Assembly (NCBI GenBank): GCA_052034005.1
Contig: JBPOJB010000023.1
Location: 1-64,000 of the forward strand
Length of the DNA: 64,000 nt
Direction: 5' to 3'
DNA from: JAAYDI01 sp052034005
GTDB lineage: Bacteria > Planctomycetota > Planctomycetia > Pirellulales > Pirellulaceae
This document shows positions 7,469-15,561 of the stretch, piece by piece. A program made the translations under genes and the position numbers. Positions within the stretch are counted from its first letter, which is position 1. The number at the start of each line of letters is the position of its first letter. A model generated the notes under the pieces. It was not told the origin of the DNA. It ran no database searches and saw nothing but the letters and a program-made list of their open reading frames with translations.

Positions 7469-9418
7469 ATGGCATGCCAGGATGGTCACGGCCGAGCGCC
7501 GCGGAGGAGGAAGTGGGCGACCCGAGTGTACTACGGGGTGGGTGCGGCGCTGCTGATCGGCGTCTGCATCTGTGTGCGTCAGGTCTGGCAGCCTCAGGCG
7601 GCGGTGGCGCAGGCCCCGGAACGGCAGCAAGCGGCCGCGGCGCGGCAGGCGCCGGCCGCGCCGGCCGATACACGGGCTCCCGCCGCCTCTGCGCCGCAGG
7701 TCGCCGCGTCGGTCAACGGAGAGCAGATCACGCGGCAGCAGTTGGCCAGCGAGTGTCTGTTGCGGTACGGCAACGACGTCTTGGAGAGCATCATCAACAA
7801 GCACCTGATCTGGCAGGCCTGTCAGGCCCAGAACATCGAGGTCACGGACAAGGACGTGGAAGAGGAGATCAGCCGGATGGCGGCCAAGTTCGGGCTCTCG
7901 CCCGGCCGGTGGCTGACGCTGCTGCAACAGGAGCGCGACATATCCCCGGCGCAGTACCGCCGCGAGATCATCTGGCCCACCTTGGCGCTGCGCGCGTTGG
8001 CGGCCAAAGAGATCGTGGTGACGCCCGAGGAGTTGCAGAAGGCGATGGAAGCCGAATACGGGCCTCGCGTGAAAGCGCGGGCCATCACGGTCAGTTCCCG
8101 GCAGAAGGCTGAGGAGCTGCGCGCCAAAGCGATCGCCAATCCGGACGCGTTCGGCAATCTGGCCAAGGAGTTCTCGGAGGACTCCAGCGCCAGCGTGCAC
8201 GGGCTGATCCCGCCGATCCGCAAGCATCTGGGCGACGAGAACATCGAGAAGATCGCGTTCAGCCTGCGTGAAGGCGAGATTTCACCGGTCATCCAAGTGG
8301 CCAACCAGTACGTGATCCTCCAATGCGAGAAGCAGTTGGACGAAGTGTACATCGCACCGCGCTTCCTGCCGGACGCCGAGAACCGCTTGCGCGATCGCGT
8401 GCAGGACCAGAAGATGCGGGCCGCGTCGACCGCGCTGTTCCAGCGGCTCCAGGAGGCGGCCAAGGTGGTCAACGTGTACAACGACCCGGAGCTGCGCAAG
8501 CAGATGCCGGGCGTGGCGGCCACGATCAACGGCCAGAAGATCTCCATCCAGCAGCTGGCCGAGGAGTGCGTGATCCGCAACGGCAAGGAGCTACTGGAGG
8601 GCGAAATCAGCCGCCGGATCCTCCAGCAGGCGCTCAAAAAGAAGGGCCAGCAGGTAACGGAAGCCGATATCGACGCCGAGATCGCGCGCGCGGCCGACGC
8701 CTACGGGTACGTCCAATCCGACGGGACTCCCGACACGGTCAAGTGGCTGCAGGACGTCACGAAGGAAGAGGGCGCGACGGTCGAGCTGTACGTCCGGGAC
8801 GCCGTGTGGCCGTCCGTGGCCCTCAAAAAGCTGGTCGACAGCCGCGTGCAGGTCACGGATGAAGACATCCAGAAGGGTTTCGAGTCCAATTATGGTCCCC
8901 GCGTCGAAGTTCTGGCGATCGTGCTCAACGACCATCGCCAGGCACAGAAGGTGTGGGAAATGGCGCGTAGCAGCCCCACCGACCAGGCCTTCGGGGAACT
9001 GGCCCAACAGTATTCGGTGGACGGCATGTCCCGCGAGAATTTCGGGCGCGTGCCGCCGATCCGCAGGCATGGCGGCCAGCCGGAGCTGGAAAAAGAGGCC
9101 TTCGCCCTCAAGCCGGGCGAACTCTCGGGCATCATCGCGTCCGAGGGCAACTATGTCATCTTGCGATGCACCGGCTTCACCACGCCCGTGGTCAAGACGC
9201 TCGACGACGATGTGCGGGAGGAGCTGGTCAAGGACATCCGCGAGAAGAAGCTGCGGCTGGCCATGGGGGTGGAATTCGACCGCTTGCGGGAGTCCGCTCA
9301 GATCGAGAACTACCTGACCGGCAGCTTCCAAACGGGCAGGCGGCCGGCGGTGGCCACCGGTGGGGCTCCCAACAAGCCGGCCACGAGCGCCCGGCCGGTG
9401 AGCGCTCCTATCCGCTGA
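7469..9418 (+). CDS. Membrane-anchored SurA/parvulin-like foldase, internally duplicated
   Basis: The protein is likely an envelope chaperone or peptidyl-prolyl isomerase. After a basic N-terminus, residues ~19-37 form a signal anchor, followed by an Ala/Gln/Pro linker. Two homologous halves follow, each a SurA-N-like helical chaperone region and a parvulin-like segment. Half 1 starts near residue 80 (VNGEQITRQQLASEC) with its parvulin-like part at ~203-290 (KEFSEDSSAS...GLIPPIRKH). Half 2 starts near 351 (INGQKISIQQLAEEC) with its parvulin-like part at ~478-570 (QYSVDGMSR...GRVPPIRRH). Start: ATG 7469 after AAGGAGGA (7453-7460), preferred to upstream in-frame ATGs. Whether either domain is catalytic cannot be judged from sequence alone. 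Confidence 0.78.
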   Translation: MACQDGHGRAPRRRKWATRVYYGVGAALLIGVCICVRQVWQPQAAVAQAPERQQAAAARQAPAAPADTRAPAASAPQVAASVNGEQITRQQLASECLLRYGNDVLESIINKHLIWQACQAQNIEVTDKDVEEEISRMAAKFGLSPGRWLTLLQQERDISPAQYRREIIWPTLALRALAAKEIVVTPEELQKAMEAEYGPRVKARAITVSSRQKAEELRAKAIANPDAFGNLAKEFSEDSSASVHGLIPPIRKHLGDENIEKIAFSLREGEISPVIQVANQYVILQCEKQLDEVYIAPRFLPDAENRLRDRVQDQKMRAASTALFQRLQEAAKVVNVYNDPELRKQMPGVAATINGQKISIQQLAEECVIRNGKELLEGEISRRILQQALKKKGQQVTEADIDAEIARAADAYGYVQSDGTPDTVKWLQDVTKEEGATVELYVRDAVWPSVALKKLVDSRVQVTDEDIQKGFESNYGPRVEVLAIVLNDHRQAQKVWEMARSSPTDQAFGELAQQYSVDGMSRENFGRVPPIRRHGGQPELEKEAFALKPGELSGIIASEGNYVILRCTGFTTPVVKTLDDDVREELVKDIREKKLRLAMGVEFDRLRESAQIENYLTGSFQTGRRPAVATGGAPNKPATSARPVSAPIR

Positions 9419-9553
9419 CTCTCCGGGGGCTCGGCTTCCAGCCTGTCAAGCATAGAAATCGTCCCCTTGGATTACCCACTCCAGGGTCGCTTGGCTAGAA
9501 TGGCTGACACGCCTATTACGCATCCCGGTAGCGTCGCATGAGGTAGGACTGCA

Positions 9554-11413
9554 TTGCTCACGTGGTTGGGGGCCCATCGGCCCAGCACATTTCGTCGCAG
9601 CCTCCTCTGCACGACCTTCCTGATAGCCCTCGCCGTCACGCTGTCCGGATGCGACCGTCGACGCGGCTCCGGCATGGCGGAACAGCCGAACCAGCCGGTG
9701 TTGTTTGAGGAGGTGCAGACCGAGCTGGGGCTGGACTTCGTCCACGATCCGGGCACGCCGGGAACCTGGTTCTATCCCGAGATCATGGTGATGGGCGCCG
9801 CGCTGTTCGACTATGACCTGGACGGGGACCTGGACATCTACCTGATCAACTGCGGCGACCCGGAAATGGCCGGGGTGCGGCGGGACCCGGCACGGGCCCG
9901 CAACCAGCTCTTCCGGCAGGAGTCCAACGGGCATTTCACGAACGTGACGGAGCAATCCGGGCTGGGCGACGAGGGGTACGGATTCGGCGTCGCCGTGGGG
10001 GACGTGAACAACGACGGTTACCCCGACGTGTACGTCACCAACTACGGCAAGGACGCGTTGTACTTGAACGAGGGGAACGGGCATTTCCGCAACATCACGG
10101 ACGAGGCGGGCGTGATCCATGAGCGGTGGTCGGGCGGCGCCTGCTTCGTGGACTATGACCGCGACGGCTGGCTGGACCTGTACGTCGCCAACTATGTCGA
10201 TTACTTCCCTTCGCGCCGCTGTTACGGTTCGAGCGGCCGGACCGACTACTGCGGTCCCGCTTCCTTTGACAAGTCGGTCGACCGCCTGTTTCGAAACGTG
10301 ACGGGAGAGCGATCCGGGGGGTCCTCCACCATGGAGGTGCGATTTGAAGACGTGACCGTGTCCGCCGGCATTGCCAAGCGTCAGGCATCGGGGCTGGGAG
10401 TGGTCGCCTTGGACTTCAATGACGACGGGTGGCAGGACATTTTTGTGGCGAACGACATGATGGCCTGCACCCTCTGGATCAACCAGCAGGACGGCACCTT
10501 CCGGGACGAGGCGCTGTCGCGAGGCGCCGCCTACGACTCCCTGGGGCGCCCCGCGGCCAACATGGGCGTGAACTGCGCCGACCTGAACGATGACCAGATC
10601 CCCGACATTTACGTGACCCATATGGCCGGGGAGATGAACGTGCTGTACATGAGCGACGGCCCGGTCGGTTACCGCGAAGAGGCGGTCCAACGGGGGCTCG
10701 CCACGTCGATGCATCCGTTGACCACGTTCGGCGCAGCGTTCCTGGACATCGATCACGACGGCTACGAAGATGCGGTCACCGTGCACGGGACGATGAAGCT
10801 GCCGGACACCGCGGTGAACATCCCGCCCTTCGAAGACAAAGAGGCGTACTGGAAGATCTTCGCGGAGCCGAACCTGATCTTTCTCAACGACGGGACCAAC
10901 ATGTTTGTGGAGCACAAGAGCCGCGACGAGGTATTCCTGCAGCGGATCGAGGTTTCGCGTGCGTTGTGCATCGGCGACATCGACAACGACGGCGATCTGG
11001 ACATGTTGCTGGCCAGCACGGCGGCGCCGGCGCGGCTTTACCGCAACGTGGCGAAGAAAGCCGGGAACTGGTTGCGCGTGCGGGCCGTGGAACCGGCGCT
11101 GGGCGGACGCGATTCGTACGGTGCCCGCGTGACCGTTTACGGGGGCGGCAAACGCTGGACGCGCTGGATCAACCCCGGTTGGGGTTATTTGTCGTACAAT
11201 GATCCGGTGGCCCATTTCGGCCTGGGACCGTTGGAGACCGTGGATCGGATTGAAGTGCGCTGGGCCGACGGCAGTGAACAGACGTTCCCGGGTGGGGCAG
11301 TCAACCAGTTGCGGACCCTGTCGCACGATCCGGCCGCGGCCCCGGCAACGGCCGCGATCGAGCATCCTGGGAGCGCAGGGCCGGGGGCCCAGTTGCGGGG
11401 AACCGTGCCATGA
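9554..11413 (+). CDS. FG-GAP/VCBS repeat lipoprotein with ASPIC/UnbV C-terminal domain
   Basis: A 619-residue predicted lipoprotein: hydrophobic signal, then lipobox LSGC near residue 33. The body contains repeated calcium-binding-like FG-GAP/VCBS units (DYDLDGDLDIYLIN, DVNNDGYPDVYVTNYG, DYDRDGWLDLYVANY, DFNDDGWQDIFVAND, DIDNDGDLDMLLA), predicting an integrin-like beta-propeller. The C-terminus (WVR-type core, GYLSYNDPVAHFGLG, VRWADGSEQTF) matches the ASPIC/UnbV domain. Translation appears to use TTG 9554 after GAGGTAGGA; no better ATG precedes the signal peptide. The stop overlaps the next gene by 4 nt (ATGA), so the pair is translationally coupled. UnbV/TPR pairs are expanded in planctomycetes; their ligand is unknown. 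Confidence 0.85.
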   Translation: MLTWLGAHRPSTFRRSLLCTTFLIALAVTLSGCDRRRGSGMAEQPNQPVLFEEVQTELGLDFVHDPGTPGTWFYPEIMVMGAALFDYDLDGDLDIYLINCGDPEMAGVRRDPARARNQLFRQESNGHFTNVTEQSGLGDEGYGFGVAVGDVNNDGYPDVYVTNYGKDALYLNEGNGHFRNITDEAGVIHERWSGGACFVDYDRDGWLDLYVANYVDYFPSRRCYGSSGRTDYCGPASFDKSVDRLFRNVTGERSGGSSTMEVRFEDVTVSAGIAKRQASGLGVVALDFNDDGWQDIFVANDMMACTLWINQQDGTFRDEALSRGAAYDSLGRPAANMGVNCADLNDDQIPDIYVTHMAGEMNVLYMSDGPVGYREEAVQRGLATSMHPLTTFGAAFLDIDHDGYEDAVTVHGTMKLPDTAVNIPPFEDKEAYWKIFAEPNLIFLNDGTNMFVEHKSRDEVFLQRIEVSRALCIGDIDNDGDLDMLLASTAAPARLYRNVAKKAGNWLRVRAVEPALGGRDSYGARVTVYGGGKRWTRWINPGWGYLSYNDPVAHFGLGPLETVDRIEVRWADGSEQTFPGGAVNQLRTLSHDPAAAPATAAIEHPGSAGPGAQLRGTVP

Positions 11414-12951
11414 CCCGTGCTTCACACCGCCGAGAGCGCGCGTCGGCCGCGCACCGGCCCGCGTTGCCGCCGGATCCACCCGCATCACGCAACGGCCGGC
11501 TGCGCAATCTGCTGGCGCTGGCGCTGGTGGGCCTGATCCTGGTGGGCGTGGCCGCCTGGGTCCGGCTGCGCGTGAGCAGGAACCCGATGCTGCGCATCCC
11601 GCCGGTGGAGACCTCGGACCTGTTGCCGGCTGTAGCCCGGGAGCTGGAGGAGCGGCAGACGGCCATTCTGGAGGCCCCGGACAGCGCGGCGGCCTGGGGC
11701 GAGTATGGGCTGGTGCTCCTGGCGCACGGTTTCCGCAAGGAGGCCGGCGACTGCTTCATGGAGGCGGAGGCGCTCGACCCGGCGGACTACCGCTGGTCGT
11801 ATTATCTGGGCATGACGATGGGCGTGTGGGACGCGGAGGTGTCGTTGCACGCGTTTGAGCGGGCGGTGCAGAAGGAGCCCACGCGTCTGGCGCTGCGGCT
11901 GCGCCTGGCCGAATGGCTGTTCGACCTGCGGCAGCTGGAGTCCTGCCAGCACCACGTGCACCTGGCGCTGGAGCAGGACCCGAACAGTGCCCGCGCGCAA
12001 TTGCTCCAGGCACGGCTGTGTTTCCAGCGTGGCGACACGCGGGAGAGCCTGGAATGGGCGCGGCGGGCGGTCAGTACTCCGCAGGGCAACCGCAGCGACG
12101 TGCACGAACTGCTGGCGCAGATCTACCAGCGGCTGGGCGATGCCGACGCCGCCGCCGCGGAAATCGAGAAGGCTCAGCTGCTGCCGCCGGGCGTCACCGT
12201 GTGGGACGACCCGGAAATGGGATTCGGGGCCATGTTTCTGCGCGACGCCAGCCTGCTCAACACGCTGGCCGAACTCTCCCGGGCACGGGGCGACTCGGAG
12301 GGCTACATCCTGCGGCTGCGTCAGATCGTCACCTCGGAACCAAGCAACGTCATTGCGAAGCAGAAGCTGGGCGCCGCGCTGGTGGAGGAGAAGCAGTACG
12401 ACGAAGCGCAGAAGTTCCTGGACTGGGCCTTGACCGATCATCCGGACTCGGCCGATCTGCTGTACCTGCGCGGGCAGGTGCACCAGGCGCGCGGCGAGCG
12501 CGATCAGGCTCGACAGCTTTTCGAGCGGGCCATTCAGATCAAGCCGGACTATGACAGCGCCTACCAAGCGCTGGGGCGGCTGCATATCCTGTCGGGGGAC
12601 ACGGAGGCGGCCATTGCGGCACTCCGCGAAGCCACCCGGCTCAGCCCCAACAGCGCCGAGTCCCAGCGGTTGTTGGCCCAGGCGCTGACGATGGCCAAGC
12701 AGTACACCGCGGCTGCCGAGGCGCTGCGGCAGGCCGTCGCCCTGAACCCCGCCGATGACGCGCTGCGCCGCGCGCTGATCGACGCGCTGCGCGCGGCGGG
12801 CCGCGACGCCGAGGCGGTCCGGCAGGTGGAGGAGGCGATCCGGCAGGCGAAGGATCCGCAGCCGTTCCAGGAGATGCTCCAGCAGCTCCAGCTGCCCGCC
12901 GCCGAGCCGGCCGCCGGCGATGATCAACCACAGGACGAACGGACGAATTGA
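11410..12951 (+). CDS. Membrane-anchored TPR protein coupled to the UnbV-like lipoprotein
   Basis: The 513-residue product has a basic N-terminus, one transmembrane segment (~32-51) and then at least eight TPR-like helical pairs through the rest of the chain (for example ALVEEKQYDEAQKFLDWAL, YLRGQVHQARGERDQARQLF, YQALGRLHILSGDTEAAIAALR). TPRs are protein-protein interaction scaffolds. Its start overlaps the stop of the UnbV-like gene (ATGA), which suggests the two products act together in the envelope. Its own stop (TGA 12949-12951) lies 5 nt before the aminotransferase ATG, so all three genes are probably one transcript. Confidence 0.82.
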   Translation: MTRASHRRERASAAHRPALPPDPPASRNGRLRNLLALALVGLILVGVAAWVRLRVSRNPMLRIPPVETSDLLPAVARELEERQTAILEAPDSAAAWGEYGLVLLAHGFRKEAGDCFMEAEALDPADYRWSYYLGMTMGVWDAEVSLHAFERAVQKEPTRLALRLRLAEWLFDLRQLESCQHHVHLALEQDPNSARAQLLQARLCFQRGDTRESLEWARRAVSTPQGNRSDVHELLAQIYQRLGDADAAAAEIEKAQLLPPGVTVWDDPEMGFGAMFLRDASLLNTLAELSRARGDSEGYILRLRQIVTSEPSNVIAKQKLGAALVEEKQYDEAQKFLDWALTDHPDSADLLYLRGQVHQARGERDQARQLFERAIQIKPDYDSAYQALGRLHILSGDTEAAIAALREATRLSPNSAESQRLLAQALTMAKQYTAAAEALRQAVALNPADDALRRALIDALRAAGRDAEAVRQVEEAIRQAKDPQPFQEMLQQLQLPAAEPAAGDDQPQDERTN

Positions 12952-12956
12952 CGGCT

Positions 12957-14180
12957 ATGAATCACCACGACCAACCTACCGGCGCGGCGCCGTTCCAGGT
13001 CCAGCTGGCGTCGCGTGTCAATCGGCTGCCGCCGTACATGTTCGGCCGCATCAACGCCTTGCTCTACAAGAAGCGCCGCGCCGGACACGACGTGATCGAC
13101 CTGGGGATGGGCAACCCGTCCGATCCGCCGGATGCCCAGGTGATCGAGAAGCTGGCCGAGGCGGCGCGCGACGAGCGGAACCACGGCTACAGTGACTCCA
13201 AGGGGATCCTGAACCTCCGGCGGGAAGTGGCCAGCAAGTACCTCACGCGCTATGGCGTGCGGCTGGACCCGGAGACCGAAGTGATGGTCTGCCTGGGCTC
13301 GAAGGAGGGCTTCAGCCACATGTGTCTGGCCTTGATGGGGGCGGGCGACACGGCGATCATTCCAGCCCCCTTCTTCCCCGTCCACATGTACGGCGTCGCG
13401 CTGGCGGCCGGCAACGTGATCGCCTTGGAGGTGCTCGACAGCGAGAAATTCCTGGCCGACATCGTGTACACCTGCGAACATCTCTACCCGCGCCCGAAAC
13501 TGCTGATCGTCAATTACCCCCACAATCCATCCACGACCACGGTGGGGCCGGAGTTCTTCGTCGAGATCGTCCGGCTGGCCAGGCGATTCGGGTTCATGGT
13601 GATCAGCGATTTCGCGTATGCCGACGTGTCGTTTGACGGCTATCGGCCGCCGAGCTTCCTGGCAGCGCCGGGCGCGCGGGAGGTCGGGGTGGAGTTCACG
13701 ACGATGAGCAAAGGCTACAACATGGCCGGCTGGCGCGTCGGGTTCTGTTGCGGCAATGCCGAGATGATCCGCGGCCTCGGCGTGATCAAGGGCTATTACG
13801 ATTACGGGATGTTCCAGGCCATCCAGGTCGCCGCCATCGTGGCGCTGCGCCACACCGAGGCGTCCGTGGAACAGCAGTCGCAGCATTACCAGGCGCGCCG
13901 CGACGTGCTCGTCGAGGGGCTGCGCCGGATCGGTTGGTCGGTCAGCACGCCGAAGGCCGGCATGTTCGTGTGGGCCAAGGTGCCCGACCGCTGGTGCCGG
14001 GCGATGAGCACGATGGATTTCGGCATGCTGCTGCTGGAGAAAGCCGACGTGGCGGTCAGCCCGGGGAGCGGTTTCGGACCGGCCGGCGAAGGGTATGTGC
14101 GAATGGCGCTGGTGGAGAACGAGAGCCGGCTGCGCCAGGCGGTCCGGCAGATCGGCCGCTGCCTGCAGCGCGAGAGTTGA
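12957..14180 (+). CDS. AlaC-like PLP-dependent aminotransferase (glutamate-pyruvate type)
   Basis: A fold-type I aminotransferase of 407 residues. The N-terminus (INRLPPYMFGRINALLYKK, VIDLGMGNPSDPP, GYSDSKGILNLRREVA) is characteristic of the AlaC/YfdZ group, which makes alanine from pyruvate and glutamate. The PLP lysine lies in TMSKGYNMAGWRVGF and the conserved Asn in NYPHNPSTTTVG. LL-diaminopimelate aminotransferase (DapL) is a related alternative, so substrate is inferred. The start is ATG 12957; a TTG at 12948 overlapping the upstream stop is possible. The gene is followed by a hairpin and the carA promoter region. Confidence 0.85.
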   Translation: MNHHDQPTGAAPFQVQLASRVNRLPPYMFGRINALLYKKRRAGHDVIDLGMGNPSDPPDAQVIEKLAEAARDERNHGYSDSKGILNLRREVASKYLTRYGVRLDPETEVMVCLGSKEGFSHMCLALMGAGDTAIIPAPFFPVHMYGVALAAGNVIALEVLDSEKFLADIVYTCEHLYPRPKLLIVNYPHNPSTTTVGPEFFVEIVRLARRFGFMVISDFAYADVSFDGYRPPSFLAAPGAREVGVEFTTMSKGYNMAGWRVGFCCGNAEMIRGLGVIKGYYDYGMFQAIQVAAIVALRHTEASVEQQSQHYQARRDVLVEGLRRIGWSVSTPKAGMFVWAKVPDRWCRAMSTMDFGMLLLEKADVAVSPGSGFGPAGEGYVRMALVENESRLRQAVRQIGRCLQRES

Positions 14181-14223
14181 TCGGACCGCCCGCGGGATCC
14201 TATCCAGCACGCGGCTCGGCCGG

Positions 14224-14229
14224 TATAAT
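14224..14229 (+). promoter_or_regulatory. Consensus -10 box (TATAAT) upstream of carA
   Basis: A perfect TATAAT sits in the gap between the aminotransferase and carA. No good -35 is seen at the right distance. A transcript starting about 7 nt downstream would begin with an A-tract and the 13-bp hairpin at 14245-14276. Confidence 0.4.
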
Positions 14230-14236
14230 CCGCCGG

Positions 14237-14276
14237 AAAAAAAAGAGGACTCTTGTTCGCCGCAACAAGAGTCCTC
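14237..14276 (-). terminator. Perfect 13-bp hairpin with A8/T8 tract; intrinsic terminator on the minus strand or 5' leader hairpin of carA
   Basis: GAGGACTCTTGTT (14245-14257) pairs perfectly with AACAAGAGTCCTC (14264-14276) around loop CGCCGC. Eight A residues at 14237-14244 precede it, so read on the minus strand this is a stem followed by T8, a textbook intrinsic terminator. Flanking genes are both on the plus strand, so a minus-strand transcript (antisense or small RNA) or an mRNA-stabilising leader is implied. See findings. Confidence 0.7.
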
Positions 14277-14430
14277 CAGGTTTAGGCTGCCCGGACGACG
14301 GATTGAGGCCCGTCATCCGGAGACCCACAGCCGTATGTTTGGGTATCGGGCCGAGTCCCGGCACGACTTTAGATCACTCCTTTCCTCCAGACCAACCGCG
14401 CATTCCGATCCGCTTGTGCGACTAGGGATC

Positions 14431-15561
14431 ATGACCCAACCAGCAAAGCTTGCCTTGGAAGACGGGACGGTCCTGACTGGCCAGTCTCTCGGCGCCCCGG
14501 GCGAAGTCCACGGCGAAGTCGTGTTCAACACGTCGATGACCGGGTACCAGCAGATCCTGACGGACCCGAGCTGCCGCGGCCTGATCGTGGCGATGACCTA
14601 TCCCGAGATCGGCAACTGCGGGGTCGACGCGGAGGATGGGAGCAGTGCACATCCCCAGCTGGCCGGTTTCGTGGTCCGCGCTTCCAGCCGCGGTGCGTGC
14701 GATGGCCGCGCGGGCGGGTCGTTGCAAGACTACCTGATCCACCACGGTATCGTCGCGCTGGCGGACGTCGACACCCGCGCGTTGGCACGCCGCATCCGGG
14801 CCGCGGGTGCCCTGAAGGGTGTGCTCTCGACCGAGGACCTGGACGATGCGCGTCTGGTGGCCAAGGCCGTGGCCGGACCCGGCCTGGCGGGCCGGGACCT
14901 GGTGTGCGAACTGCTGTCCGACAACGGGTCCCGCCGACGGGAGGAGATCCGCACTTGGACCCCACTCCCGCCGCCGCAGCCGCCCGGCGAGCCGCCCCGG
15001 CCGCACGTGGTCGCGATGGATTTCGGCATGCGGCGGCAGCTCTTCCAGCGCCTGGTGGACGAGGGTTGCCGCCTGTCGATTGTGCCCGGCACGGCGAGTG
15101 CCGACGAGATCCTCGCGCTCGAACCGGACGGGCTGTTCTTGTCCAACGGACCGGGCGATCCGGCGCCGATCGAGTACGCGATCCAGACGATCGCGCGCTT
15201 GCGCGAGGCGTGCCCGATCCTCGGCGTCGGCCTGGGCCACCAGCTCCTGGCGCTGGCGTGCGGCGCGCGAACCTGGAAACTCCAGTTCGGGCACCGAGGC
15301 GCCAACCAGCCGGTGCGGGACCTCCTGACCGGGGCTGTGGCGATCACGACACAGAACCATGGGTTCGTGGTGGACGAATCGTCACTGCCCGCGGAGCTGG
15401 AGATCACGCATCGGAACCTCAACGATCAGACGATCGAAGGGATCCGGCATCGCAGCCTGCCGGCGCTGAGCGTGCAGTACCACCCGGACTCGTCGACGCA
15501 GTGGCACGCAAGCTCCGACCCGTTCCGCCAGTTTCGCGCGCGGCTGGGGAGAACGGCGTGA
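14431..15561 (+). CDS. carA: Carbamoyl-phosphate synthase small subunit with broken glutaminase triad
   Basis: CarA normally hydrolyses glutamine to feed ammonia to CarB for arginine and pyrimidine synthesis. The 376-residue product is full length: N-terminal CPSase domain (LEDGTVLTGQSLG, GEVVFNTSMTGYQQILTDPS, IGNCGVD) and a class I GATase domain (SNGPGDP, QFGHRGANQPV, TQNHGFVV). The nucleophile elbow reads GVGLGHQ instead of G-x-C-LGHQ, so the catalytic Cys is Gly267 (codon GGC 15229-15231). The His/Glu pair reads HPD (His351, Asp353) instead of HPE, and the usual ASPGPHD segment is replaced. Glutaminase activity should be lost (inference). No carB lies in the window. The ATG at 14431 matches the family start. 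The 3' end overlaps a convergent gene by 143 nt. Confidence 0.9.
   Translation: MTQPAKLALEDGTVLTGQSLGAPGEVHGEVVFNTSMTGYQQILTDPSCRGLIVAMTYPEIGNCGVDAEDGSSAHPQLAGFVVRASSRGACDGRAGGSLQDYLIHHGIVALADVDTRALARRIRAAGALKGVLSTEDLDDARLVAKAVAGPGLAGRDLVCELLSDNGSRRREEIRTWTPLPPPQPPGEPPRPHVVAMDFGMRRQLFQRLVDEGCRLSIVPGTASADEILALEPDGLFLSNGPGDPAPIEYAIQTIARLREACPILGVGLGHQLLALACGARTWKLQFGHRGANQPVRDLLTGAVAITTQNHGFVVDESSLPAELEITHRNLNDQTIEGIRHRSLPALSVQYHPDSSTQWHASSDPFRQFRARLGRTA

Noticed and set aside
14245..14276. attC-like or insertion-element end
   Set aside because: No transposase or integrase, no target duplication and no partner repeat seen in the window.
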